A stretch of DNA of 64,000 nt from Enterococcus pallens ATCC BAA-351 (GTDB taxonomy: Bacteria > Bacillota > Bacilli > Lactobacillales > Enterococcaceae), in contig NZ_ASWD01000002.1 of NCBI RefSeq assembly GCF_000407485.1, forward strand, positions 186,001 through 250,000. The letters run 5' to 3'. The translations under genes were made by a program, and so were the position numbers. Positions 1 to 7,924 of this stretch are shown piece after piece. The notes below the pieces were generated by a model. The model did not search any database. It had not been told where the DNA came from and saw only the letters and a list, made by a program, of their open reading frames with translations. Numbering within the stretch: position 1 is the first letter of the stretch; each line of letters starts with the position of its first letter.

Positions 1-1053
1 ATCCACTGAATTTCCAATCAGCCATTCAAACTTGGCATCCTGATAATAAAGGTTATTGGAATACTCCTTGATCAATTCCTTTAACCGCTCTTCTCCCTGC
101 TCTTTGTAAAAGCAATAGAAGTCCATTGGTTGATTCGTTGTAATCCCAGCTTTTTTTGCCAAAAGATTCGCCATCGCAAGATCTCCAGTTTGACAAGCGA
201 AAAAGAATTGCTGGCTAGTATTCAGCAGCTGCTCTTCTCCGAAAAACTTAATCATCGTTTCAATCATTCGCTGCAGGCTGTTTAGCTGCGAGTCTGACAA
301 GGGTTCTTTACGAAAAGCAGCCAAGAAATAAGGCTGAGACAGCGTCGGCAAATCCAAAGGAGCTTGTGTGTAGAAATAGACGGTCTGCTGCAGTTCAATT
401 ACCGCGTTCTTTTGTTTAACAGCTGTCGAATCCTGCAGATAATCTCTTAGATGATGATCTAGGCTTCTCGGCCAAGATTTCGAAACTAAAACATCCTGTT
501 CCTTGTTCAGTAAAAAAAGGCTGCATTTTAATTTATCCGATAAAATACTTAGGCCGGTTTCAATTTGATGCTGGCCTTGGGGTAAGTTGCGAATAGTCTC
601 GATTAAAATATCCTGCTGAGCTTCAAATTGAGACTCTTCATTGTTCACATAGCTTAATACTTCGGAAATGACTTCACTGTAACGCAGCTCCATTCGTTTC
701 TCTGGCATCATAATCAAAACCATATTCAGCTCTTCCATTTTATCAATCAGCTGTTGTGAGACCTCAGGCATAATAATACCTACATAATAAAGAATAATTC
801 CTAGTTGACTATGCTGATGCAAAATGGAAACGACTTCTAATTGCTTTTCGATATTATCGGCAATTTGAGCAAAAGAGGTGATTACAAACTCATTACCAGA
901 ATACTCCCCTTTGATCGGCATTTGGTTATAGGCAGCCGGTTCAGAAACTTCTAGGACTGAAATAGTCGTTACTAGTCGATCCAATTGATTTTCTCCTGCT
1001 AAAACCTTCGCCCCTTCCATGGATGGAATTTTTAGCATGTCCCTTACATTCAT
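1..1053 (-). CDS. PucR family transcriptional regulator (partial, C-terminus beyond window)
   Basis: An open frame runs unbroken from ATG at 1053 to the window edge (351 codons), so the end of the protein is missing. The N-terminus (MNVRDMLKIPSMEGAKVLAG and the following stretch to about residue 120, including a KGEYSGNEFVITSFAQI segment) has the layout of the PucR N-terminal purine-catabolism-regulator domain. The family normally ends in a PucR-type HTH, which would lie outside. The start is set by a GGGAGG site just upstream. Members are one-component regulators of purine, amino acid or other catabolic genes. The target cannot be told here. The purine deaminases in this window are over 20 kb away, so a link to them is only a guess. 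Confidence 0.8.
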   Translation of the reverse strand, partial: MNVRDMLKIPSMEGAKVLAGENQLDRLVTTISVLEVSEPAAYNQMPIKGEYSGNEFVITSFAQIADNIEKQLEVVSILHQHSQLGIILYYVGIIMPEVSQQLIDKMEELNMVLIMMPEKRMELRYSEVISEVLSYVNNEESQFEAQQDILIETIRNLPQGQHQIETGLSILSDKLKCSLFLLNKEQDVLVSKSWPRSLDHHLRDYLQDSTAVKQKNAVIELQQTVYFYTQAPLDLPTLSQPYFLAAFRKEPLSDSQLNSLQRMIETMIKFFGEEQLLNTSQQFFFACQTGDLAMANLLAKKAGITTNQPMDFYCFYKEQGEERLKELIKEYSNNLYYQDAKFEWLIGNSVD

Positions 1054-1253
1054 TAGAAGCCTCCCTTCTCTTATGAGCAGCATTCTCTACTCAGTTCGAA
1101 TTTTTTCCTATACTAAATTAAACCACAAACCACTTAATTTCACTAATAAAGCGTTAGCAATTTATCCTTATATCAAATTAAATAAGTGTTCACCAGCTAA
1201 AAAGACACTAAAGAGATGAACACCCATCGCTTCAGTGACTTCTTGTCAAAAAA

Positions 1254-1511
1254 CTATTTTAAAAATTTTACAGCCATTTTATAGTGTTCTTTATTCCCGG
1301 CATACCGATTTAAATGGTTAGTATATTTGTACAATTCATTTTCCTTAGCATCAAAGCGTTGATCGCTAAACAATACCTTTGGTTCAGATAGAAGCAATTT
1401 TAGGACTGCTTTTTGTTCCTTATAGCATTGGGAGTCTTTCATGTCAGATAAGCTCTTCAACTCTAGTCTTTGCAGGTTTAACTTTCTTAAGCCTAAGATT
1501 ATTCTTGACAT
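1254..1511 (-). CDS. Small hypothetical protein, 85 aa
   Basis: I do not recognise this protein. It is basic and leucine- and lysine-rich, with no signal peptide or membrane segment, and no motif I can name. It is more than a random frame because an AGGAGG box sits seven bases before the ATG at 1511. It lies alone between the PucR-type gene and the divergent MarR gene. An alternative overlapping frame upstream (to 1626) has no ribosome site. Function unknown. Confidence 0.5.
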   Translation of the reverse strand: MSRIILGLRKLNLQRLELKSLSDMKDSQCYKEQKAVLKLLLSEPKVLFSDQRFDAKENELYKYTNHLNRYAGNKEHYKMAVKFLK

Positions 1512-1613
1512 GTCGTCGCCTCCTATCGGTCACTATACTATAATGGTACAATGGTTTGTTATCGGTTGCAATGCTTTTGATTAGCCAGCTAGTCGCTTTC
1601 TTACATATTATTA

Positions 1614-1651
1614 TTGACAAATTCATTCTATTTAGTTAGCATACTAACTAA
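1614..1651 (+). promoter_or_regulatory. MarR promoter with overlapping palindromic operator
   Basis: A TTGACA (1614-1619) and TAGCAT (1637-1642) are 17 bases apart. A perfect inverted repeat, TTAGTTAG-CATA-CTAACTAA at 1632-1651, covers the -10 element. The layout fits autorepression by the MarR protein encoded at 1670; the binding itself is inferred. Confidence 0.75.
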
Positions 1652-1669
1652 TTACAGGAGGATGAAGCT

Positions 1670-2083
1670 ATGGATTCCGGCTATTTACTAATGAATATCT
1701 CCAAACAGTTAAAATACGATCTTAACCAAGCATTGCTTCAAAAAGGCGTGACTGTGCAGCAATGGGCAGTCATTCAACAGATCAATCAACGAACGAAAGC
1801 CACAGTCGCTGAATTATCTATTCAGCTGGATATGGATAAACCTACTGTTTCTGGGATTGTAAAGAGACTTGAAGGGAAACAGTTAGTGTCCAAGGTACCG
1901 CACCCTTCAGATCAACGTTCATCATTATTATTGCTAACGGAAGCAGGCAAGGTCATTTTGGAGGAATGTCAGAGGATTAGTGAACAGATTCTGCAAAAAA
2001 GTCTCTCTGTCTTATCTGTTGAAGAGCAGCAAACCTTGAACCATTTACTCACTAAAATCAACCAGGAAAGGAGGAAGCTTTAA
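1670..2083 (+). CDS. MarR family transcriptional regulator
   Basis: This is a 137-residue winged-helix protein of usual MarR length. The DNA-recognition part is visible around residues 45-95 (TVAELSIQLDMDKPTVSGIV followed by KRLEGKQLVSKVPHPSDQRS, the helix-turn-helix plus the D-x-R-S wing). An AGGAGG site precedes the ATG. MarR proteins act as dimers that leave DNA when they bind a small phenolic or oxidant ligand. The palindrome over its own -10 suggests autoregulation. The stop codon (2081-2083) touches the NmrA-like gene start at 2083, so the two are translated as one operon and that gene is the likely co-regulated target. Confidence 0.88.
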   Translation: MDSGYLLMNISKQLKYDLNQALLQKGVTVQQWAVIQQINQRTKATVAELSIQLDMDKPTVSGIVKRLEGKQLVSKVPHPSDQRSSLLLLTEAGKVILEECQRISEQILQKSLSVLSVEEQQTLNHLLTKINQERRKL

Positions 2084-2948
2084 TGGATCATATTCTAATC
2101 ATTGGCGGAACCGGCAATATTGGTTTTCCACTAATCGAATGCTTGTCAAAAAACAAAACTATCACAATGAATGTTGGCGTTCGTGACGTAACGAAATCTC
2201 AACAAAAGTTTGAAGGTATCGAAAATGTGACACTTGTTCCCTTTGATTTCCTAAATCCAGCTACTTTTCCGAAGGCTTTTTCCAAGGTGAACAAGGTATT
2301 TTTCATACGGGCACCGCAATTATCTAAGCCAAAGGAAGATATGGCACCCTTTTTAAACTATGCTCAGCAGCAACATCTTCAACAAATAGTGTTTGTTTCT
2401 CTACTAGGTGTTGAAAAAAATCCAGTAACGCCTCATCATCAAATCGAAAAAATGATTCGTGAGTTAGAGATTCCTTTTACTTTTATTCGTCCAAGCTTCT
2501 TTATGCAGAATTTGAACACGACCCACCGAGAAGATATTCAACACAATCATGACCTGTTCATTCCAGCAGGGCATGCGAAAACAAGCTTTATTGATACCCG
2601 AGATATTGGTGAGGCGGCTGCTATCTGTCTAACGGATTCTCACTATTTGAATCAAGCGTTGGAAATTACCGGCCCTGCTGCACTGACCTATGCTGAGATC
2701 GCCATTGAAATGAGTCGGATTTTAGGGACTACCATTACTTATAGCAAACCTAGCTTGCTAAGGTTTCGTCATACAATGATTAAACGCGGTGTGCCGAAGG
2801 AGTTCGTCAATGTGATGGTGATGCTTTATCTTATCACCCAGTTAGGTAATGCGAAAAAAAAACACCAACTCTAGAAAAAATTCTGAAGCATCCTCCCCGA
2901 ACGATTCAAAACTATATCCATGATTATAAGGAGTACTTCGTAGAATAA
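2083..2948 (+). pseudogene. NmrA-like NAD(P)-binding protein, frameshifted in an A9 tract
   Basis: The frame opened at 2083 gives 263 residues with an N-terminal Rossmann motif GGTGNIG (residues 8-14) and an NmrA/YwnB-like body (for example PFTFIRPSFFMQNL and a later DTRDIGEAAA). These are atypical SDR proteins that often sense or reduce quinones and related compounds. The frame stops at 2874, just after nine A residues (2854-2862). The -1 frame carries on from the tract with a sensible tail (KTPTLEKILKHPPRTIQNYI and more) to a TAA at 2946-2948. One extra A would join the two. It is therefore a frameshift mutant, a sequencing error, or a gene rescued by slippage on the A tract. The short form lacks about 25 C-terminal residues, so it could still fold. 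Confidence 0.7.
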
Positions 2949-2961
2949 TACGTATGGCATG

Positions 2962-2991
2962 AAAAAGCAGTTTAATAGGGAACTGCTTTTT
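2962..2991 (+). terminator. Rho-independent terminator after the MarR/NmrA pair
   Basis: The stem AAAAAGCAGTT (2962-2972) pairs exactly with AACTGCTTTTT (2981-2991), which supplies the T run. It closes the marR-nmrA unit. Confidence 0.8.
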
Positions 2992-3147
2992 CTATTGGTC
3001 CAAAGAGGTTAGCAAAAACAAATGTGCTTTTATTCACAAGATCTATTGACAATGCTAGGGACTCTCAGGTACTCTTTTTATAGGTCAACAAGTTCGTTGA
3101 TTCATCAAAATGTAAGCAGTTACTAAAAACAGATTGGGGATGGGTAA

Positions 3148-3915
3148 ATGTTTGATTTAACAGGAAAAGTTGCTGTAGTTACTGGCGCAAGTAGTGGGTT
3201 AGGCCGTGATGCTGCAATCGCTTATGCTGAAGCAGGCGCAGATGTGGTCTTACTGGCAAGAAGACTGGAGCGTTTGGAAGAGGTAGCAGCGGAGATCAAA
3301 GAAATGGGTCGCGATGTTTTACCAATCAAGATGGACGTTACCGATGAAGAAAATGTAAAGGAAGGTATTCAAAAAGCCTTTGAGCACTTTGGTCATTTAG
3401 ATATCCTCTTAAACAATGCTGGAATTGCTGTGCGTGGCGGTGTACATGAATTGTCTGTAGAAGACTTCGACAAATCAATGGATGTAAACGTTAAAGGGAT
3501 TTTCTTGGTAAGCAAATATGTAGTCCCACACATGATGGACAATAAGTACGGCCGAATTGTCAATGTTGCCTCAATCAATGCAATTATGGCTGATAAATCG
3601 GATGTATTCATTCGTCATTCTTACAATGCCAGCAAATCAGCTGTTCTAGGACTGACTAAAGGGATGGCTGCTTCGTATGGTAAATACAATATTACCGTGA
3701 ATGCGATTGGACCAGGTCTATTCGAATCGGAAATGACTGAAGACACCTTGTTCAAATCAGATGATTTCCTAAACCTATACAATGGAACAAATCCAATGTG
3801 CCGTCCAGGTAAACGGGGCGAACTCAATGGAACAATTATTTACTTCTCAAGTGACGGTTCAAGCTATACGACTGGTCAATTCATCGTTATCGATGGTGGA
3901 AGCTCAATCGTTTAA
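3148..3915 (+). CDS. SDR family oxidoreductase (FabG / gluconate 5-dehydrogenase-like)
   Basis: This is a classical short-chain dehydrogenase of 255 residues. The cofactor motif TGASSGLG is at residues 12-19, NNAG at 89-92, and the catalytic set is Asn114, Ser142, Tyr159 and Lys163 (YNASK). The family reduces or oxidises alcohols and ketones with NAD(P)H. ARR after the second beta strand of the Rossmann fold (residues 37-39) leans toward NADP(H). The substrate cannot be read from sequence; gluconate 5-dehydrogenase and 3-oxoacyl-ACP reductase are the nearest general types. The gene is monocistronic, with a GGGGATGG site before the ATG, a TTGACA at 3046-3051 upstream and its own terminator downstream. 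Confidence 0.85.
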   Translation: MFDLTGKVAVVTGASSGLGRDAAIAYAEAGADVVLLARRLERLEEVAAEIKEMGRDVLPIKMDVTDEENVKEGIQKAFEHFGHLDILLNNAGIAVRGGVHELSVEDFDKSMDVNVKGIFLVSKYVVPHMMDNKYGRIVNVASINAIMADKSDVFIRHSYNASKSAVLGLTKGMAASYGKYNITVNAIGPGLFESEMTEDTLFKSDDFLNLYNGTNPMCRPGKRGELNGTIIYFSSDGSSYTTGQFIVIDGGSSIV

Positions 3916-3931
3916 TGTTCAAGTCATAAAG

Positions 3932-3958
3932 CGCTGACCAAATAGGTTAGCGTTTTTT
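3932..3958 (+). terminator. Terminator after the SDR gene
   Basis: CGCTGACC (3932-3939) pairs with GGTTAGCG (3945-3952, one G-T pair), followed by six T residues. Confidence 0.8.
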
Positions 3959-3990
3959 GATTTGTCTATCCCCTAATTCTACCCTGTCCA

Positions 3991-4662
3991 TCAATCACGT
4001 ATTCGCTTCTCCTTATTATCATCGTTAGGAATTTCTAAATAATTCCAATTGATATTAGCGAAATCCACTAAATATTGATCAATATACACTTTGGAAAAAA
4101 CATCCAATAAACGCATCCCTAATTCTGTAACAAAAATTTTTCTTCCTAAATTGGGCTTATGGATACTGCTTAATAAACCAGTAGCAAATAGCTTGCGCAA
4201 GTATTTAGTCATACTTGGCGAAACAATGTTGACGTCTTTCTTCTTTTTACCATAGATTTTTTCTTGATAAAAAACGATACCCATTTCCTCATTACTGAAA
4301 ATATCATAAAGGTCATCAATGAGGATTGCTAAATGATATTTATAGGCAAACTTTAGCGTATACAAAAGGAAAAAATCATTGTATAAGAAGGTGTACCAAG
4401 AGCTTTTCGTCAAATAATCCGCAAGTTCTGTTTGTAAGAAAACCAGATTTTCTCGATTAAAGTTAAAGGTTCGATTGCTGTAAAAGCTCGTGCTGGCTAG
4501 ATGGTCGCTGATTCTAAAGGTCAAATAATTATTTTCCCCTCTCACCAAACAAGCATACGCTGATTTCCGTTCCTTAGACATACTTAGTGCAACTAGCTGT
4601 TCGTCTTCACCTAGCTGTGAAATAATTGCCTTCTTAATGAATAGCTCATCCTCTAATTTCAT
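3991..4662 (-). CDS. Unknown protein, 223 aa, possible C-terminal winged helix
   Basis: I cannot assign a family. The protein is rich in Tyr and Phe in its middle (residues 80-135). Residues 145-200 look like a winged-helix segment (SPSMTKYLRKLFATGLLSSI, then NLGRKIFVTELG, a plausible recognition helix plus wing). The C-terminus is charged. AGGAGG lies nine bases before the ATG at 4662. It is transcribed toward the SDR gene and away from nothing obvious. A regulatory role is a guess based only on the winged-helix resemblance. Confidence 0.55.
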   Translation of the reverse strand: MKLEDELFIKKAIISQLGEDEQLVALSMSKERKSAYACLVRGENNYLTFRISDHLASTSFYSNRTFNFNRENLVFLQTELADYLTKSSWYTFLYNDFFLLYTLKFAYKYHLAILIDDLYDIFSNEEMGIVFYQEKIYGKKKKDVNIVSPSMTKYLRKLFATGLLSSIHKPNLGRKIFVTELGMRLLDVFSKVYIDQYLVDFANINWNYLEIPNDDNKEKRIRD

Positions 4663-4712
4663 GACGTTTCCTCCTCGCTCACCTTATTTTAACAATAGTT
4701 TCTGCTTTCACC

Positions 4713-4753
4713 AAAAAATCTTGCCGACTGAGAAACTTTAGCCGGCAAGATTT
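4713..4753 (-). terminator. Terminator after the Bce-type transporter genes
   Basis: AAATCTTGCCG (4716-4726) and CGGCAAGATTT (4743-4753) form an 11-bp stem. The A run at 4713-4718 gives the U tract on the minus strand, so it terminates the operon ending at 4760. Confidence 0.82.
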
Positions 4754-4759
4754 CATGGA

Positions 4760-6784
4760 TTAAAGCAATAACTTTCTTTGGTAGCGATAAGTTAAATAGA
4801 AGAAAACACTGTAAACAATCAGCAAAATACCAAAGAACAGGTACACAAACCAGTAATCGGCACTTTCTACAACTTGTGAAAAGACATAGATGGCAAAGAA
4901 GCTGTGAAATAAACCTAAGATTACTGGTGGAAAAAACAGCATCTGATTTTCCCGGTATATCAACTGCTTCAAATCCCGTTGGCTGATTCCTAAATGACTC
5001 AATAAGCGGTAACGCTCTTTTTGGTCGCTCGTATCAGAAAGCTGGCGCAGACTAACTGTACTGGCGGTGATAACAATAAAAATCATTACTACGAAAGTAA
5101 AGACAAATAAATACAACCCAGCACTGCTGCGACTGGTACGATAAGTCTCATCGTAAGAAACGTAATTTGCCCGATACGTAGCATAACGCTTGAGATCATT
5201 GCTAGGATCATCCCCGGGGACTAGTTCCCCTGTCAGCTGCTTATTTTTCCAGCTTAACTCAGCTGTAATCGGATCAATCCAATCATAATTGATTCGTTTT
5301 TCTACTAATTGACTCAACTTGGCTTCCTGATTATCTGGTACATTCACAGCCTCTAGCTGATAAGTAATTCCCTGTACTCTTTGAAACAAATCATCCGATA
5401 CTACCAGCAAATTTTGTCCGTAATGCAAAGAAGGATCACCCATATAATTTGTTTCTAACTGTCGGACCTCCAGCTTTTCACCGATTAAGTTTACGGTGCG
5501 GCTATAGTGCAAATACTCTCTAAAAACAGGCTGAAATGGCGTCAGCATCACTGCATCATTCGCCCCTTTCAAATGAATATCAGCTAAACGGTGGCTTAAC
5601 TGCTGAAATTGCTGATACGTAGACAAAGCAACTAGATCAATCACCTCTGGACGCTCCTCTATGCCTTCTCCAGTAACCATCAGCGGCTGGATGCCCCCCA
5701 CAGACTTAAAGGTGAGGGTCTGTTGTTCAAAGTTCGCCATTTTTTCTTGAATTTCAGGTGCTAGCTGTTCAAAGCTTCCACGATCCATCATCAAGGACAC
5801 TGGAGCCACCTCGACTACTCGATTCATTTGAATCGAAACAGTAGCGGCGGTTGCCCCCAGAAAGGTTAATGCCAATCCTAAGAAAATCGTTACGGTACCT
5901 AAAAAATTCCGTTCACGATAAGAGCGAAACAGTCCTTCACTACGAGAAAGTACCCGCAATTTATGATAATTCCGACTCGTCTTACGGATATAAAACCAAC
6001 GTAAGGTGTAATTGTAAAAGAGATAGGTTCCCACCACGCAAACAGCGAAAATTGCTAACATCGTATTAAAGTTCGCCCGCAGAAAACCAAATTGTTGAAT
6101 AAATAGATTAACCACCTTGATATAGAAAACCGCCGCTGTCCATCCCGCAGCTAGCAGTAATGCACCTAAGACAGCCAGCATTTTTTGCCACCGATTCAAG
6201 TGGGAAATTCTACGTCGCGCCTTCTCTTCTTTACGCAGGGCGGATAAACGATAACCCGAAACCAGCCACAAGATTTGCAAGGAAACTAACCCTAGAATAA
6301 TTAATAAAACCAAGCCGGTGGTACTTACCGCGCTAGCAGAAAAGAAGAATTTTACCTGCAATGACAAATCCATTGCCTTCAACAATACCATGCTGAACAA
6401 TCGTGAAAACAGAATGCCCAATAAAATTCCGCTAATAAATGAAAGCAGTCCAATAAACAAAAACTCAAAAATAAACAGTAAACAGATCTGATAATACTTT
6501 AGACCATACAAATGAAAGATCGCAACGTCCTTCCGCCGGTTTTCAATTAGGAAGCGACTCGCACTCAGCATAAAAAAGATCAGGATCAAAACGATCAACA
6601 AGCCGCCAAAGACCAGCATGGCCACAATATTGTTGCTGGTATCTGCTCCTCGTTGAGCCAGCTGTTCATTACTCATAGTAGTGAAGGAATAATAAACCAT
6701 TACGGCAAATACCATACTAAAGAAAAACAGCAAGTATCCTTTAGCCTGTTTCTTAAAACTCTTCCAGGCTAATCTGATCAGCAT
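4760..6784 (-). CDS. BceB/FtsX-type ABC transporter permease (peptide antibiotic type)
   Basis: Permease of 674 residues when started at ATG 6784, where a GGAGGAGG site is placed correctly; a longer frame to 6934 only runs into the ATPase gene. The first membrane segment follows MLIRLAWKSFKKQ, the opening typical of BceB proteins. Several helices fill residues 15-300, a large extracytoplasmic domain spans about 330-540, and the last helices with the FtsX fold lie beyond 560. BceB-like permeases work with a dedicated ATPase to detach antimicrobial peptides from lipid II-cycle targets, and usually also signal to a BceS-type kinase. The start overlaps the ATPase gene by 32 bases. No kinase or regulator gene is adjacent. 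The peptide recognised is unknown. Confidence 0.85.
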   Translation of the reverse strand: MLIRLAWKSFKKQAKGYLLFFFSMVFAVMVYYSFTTMSNEQLAQRGADTSNNIVAMLVFGGLLIVLILIFFMLSASRFLIENRRKDVAIFHLYGLKYYQICLLFIFEFLFIGLLSFISGILLGILFSRLFSMVLLKAMDLSLQVKFFFSASAVSTTGLVLLIILGLVSLQILWLVSGYRLSALRKEEKARRRISHLNRWQKMLAVLGALLLAAGWTAAVFYIKVVNLFIQQFGFLRANFNTMLAIFAVCVVGTYLFYNYTLRWFYIRKTSRNYHKLRVLSRSEGLFRSYRERNFLGTVTIFLGLALTFLGATAATVSIQMNRVVEVAPVSLMMDRGSFEQLAPEIQEKMANFEQQTLTFKSVGGIQPLMVTGEGIEERPEVIDLVALSTYQQFQQLSHRLADIHLKGANDAVMLTPFQPVFREYLHYSRTVNLIGEKLEVRQLETNYMGDPSLHYGQNLLVVSDDLFQRVQGITYQLEAVNVPDNQEAKLSQLVEKRINYDWIDPITAELSWKNKQLTGELVPGDDPSNDLKRYATYRANYVSYDETYRTSRSSAGLYLFVFTFVVMIFIVITASTVSLRQLSDTSDQKERYRLLSHLGISQRDLKQLIYRENQMLFFPPVILGLFHSFFAIYVFSQVVESADYWFVYLFFGILLIVYSVFFYLTYRYQRKLLL

Positions 6785-7541
6785 TGGTCTTCCCCCCTCC
6801 TCCGATAGTCGCCTGCATATCGATGACTTTTTCAAAGAAGGCCTGCCGTGAAGAACGGCGGACAATTTCAGAAAAGAATTTGCCATCCTTAATGAACAGC
6901 ACCCGATTGCAATAGCTGGCCGTATAAGGATCATGGGTTACCATCAGAATTGTCGTATCCTCGTGCAGATTAATTTCTGCTAAGTAATGAAGGAAATCTG
7001 CAGATGATTTCGAATCCAGCGACCCCGTCGGTTCATCCGCAAACAAAATCTTTGGCTGAGTAATCAATGCTCTGGCAGCAGCAGTTCGCTGTCTTTGCCC
7101 TACGGAGATTTCTTCTGGGTAACGATCCAGAATTCCTCCAATATCTAAGATGCTGGCATAATGCTTCAACCGATGCTGCATTTGTTCATAGGTCATTTTG
7201 CTGACAGTCAATGGCAACAAAATATTATCCTCCACACTAAGACTATCGATTAAGTTAAACTCTTGAAAGATAAAGCCCAGGTTTTCTCGACGAAAATCCG
7301 TTAGCTGGCTGTCCCGCATCTGGGTAATGTTCTGACCATCAATACGGACTGACCCCATAGTAGGCAGTAAAATAGTGGATAGAATATTCATCAAGGTTGT
7401 TTTTCCCGCACCGCTGGGACCCATGATCCCAACGAACTCGCCTTCTTCAATGGAGAAGTTCAAATCATTCAACACACTGACCTTATTACTGCGATTTCCA
7501 TAACTTTTGCTTAGATGTTGGACGTCAATTATTTTTTTCAT
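6753..7541 (-). CDS. BceA-type ABC transporter ATP-binding protein
   Basis: ATPase of 262 residues from ATG 7541; GAGGTG upstream favours this over a start at 7616. The Walker A motif GPSGAGKT is at about residues 41-48, the Q-loop follows (FIFQEFNLI), and Walker B is ILFADEP. The signature reads ISVGQRQR rather than the usual LSGGQ, so the first Gly is replaced by Val while the Ser and the second Gly are kept. It powers the permease encoded directly after it, with overlapping frames. A BceR-type box lies about 160 bases upstream. It is most likely part of a peptide-antibiotic sensing or detoxification module. Confidence 0.87.
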   Translation of the reverse strand: MKKIIDVQHLSKSYGNRSNKVSVLNDLNFSIEEGEFVGIMGPSGAGKTTLMNILSTILLPTMGSVRIDGQNITQMRDSQLTDFRRENLGFIFQEFNLIDSLSVEDNILLPLTVSKMTYEQMQHRLKHYASILDIGGILDRYPEEISVGQRQRTAAARALITQPKILFADEPTGSLDSKSSADFLHYLAEINLHEDTTILMVTHDPYTASYCNRVLFIKDGKFFSEIVRRSSRQAFFEKVIDMQATIGGGGKTNADQISLEEF

Positions 7542-7651
7542 ATTCTTTCGCACCTCGACAAAACGCGTCAGTCCGTGCTTTTCACTTCCTTTAAAGAAAT
7601 ATTTGTAGAATTTCATACAAATTCTAATGTTTTCTTGGTTAGTTTTATGGT

Positions 7652-7710
7652 ATCATATCTAAGGCTAAATAAGATGACGAACGCCTAATGATTGTCTGAC
7701 AAATTTGTCA
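7652..7710 (-). promoter_or_regulatory. BceR-type operator and -10 upstream of the Bce-like transporter
   Basis: A perfect palindrome, TGACAAATTTGTCA, lies at 7697-7710 and fits the BceR-family box (TnACA-N4-TGTnA). A minus-strand TATGAT lies at 7652-7657, with no good -35. A weak -35 behind an upstream activator box fits activation by a response regulator, placing the box centre near -58. The regulator must be encoded elsewhere. Confidence 0.6.
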
Positions 7711-7805
7711 TCTGACAGGATTTTTTTTTGCGTTATTTTTCACAAAAACCAAGACAACCAAATATGATGACCCGTAGTTTTCATTGAACTTTTCAATCAC
7801 AAAGC

Positions 7806-7889
7806 ACACTATATGTAGTGTGCTTTTTTGTTTTTTAAGCAAAATACCCACTATATATCGTTGCATCTTAGCGAAAAATACTATATGAT
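7806..7889 (+). promoter_or_regulatory. Tandem NrdR boxes and promoter of nrdDG
   Basis: Box 1, ACACTATATGTAGTGT (7806-7821), is a near-consensus NrdR site. Box 2, CCACTATATATCGTTG (7848-7863), is weaker (12 of 16). Their centres are 42 bases apart, four helical turns. The promoter is TTGCAT (7861-7866), 17 bases, TATGAT (7884-7889), so box 2 abuts the -35. NrdR represses ribonucleotide reductase genes when dATP is high. Box 1 with flanking GC/GC and the following T run could also act as a terminator. Confidence 0.82.
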
Positions 7890-7924
7890 TAAGTAGTCGA
7901 AATTAGAGAAAAGGAGTGGTTGAT

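Noticed and set aside
1505..1555. Promoter made of TTGACA near 1505 and TATACT near 1534
   Set aside because: The spacing is about 23 bases, too long, and there is no plus-strand gene directly after it.
6785..6934. Longer start of the Bce-type permease
   Set aside because: The extra 50 codons overlap the ATPase gene and lack a ribosome site; the ATG at 6784 has GGAGGAGG.
7801..7830. Simple terminator reading of the hairpin before nrdD
   Set aside because: The stem is a near-perfect NrdR box with a second box at helical spacing, so an operator is the better call, although both roles are possible.
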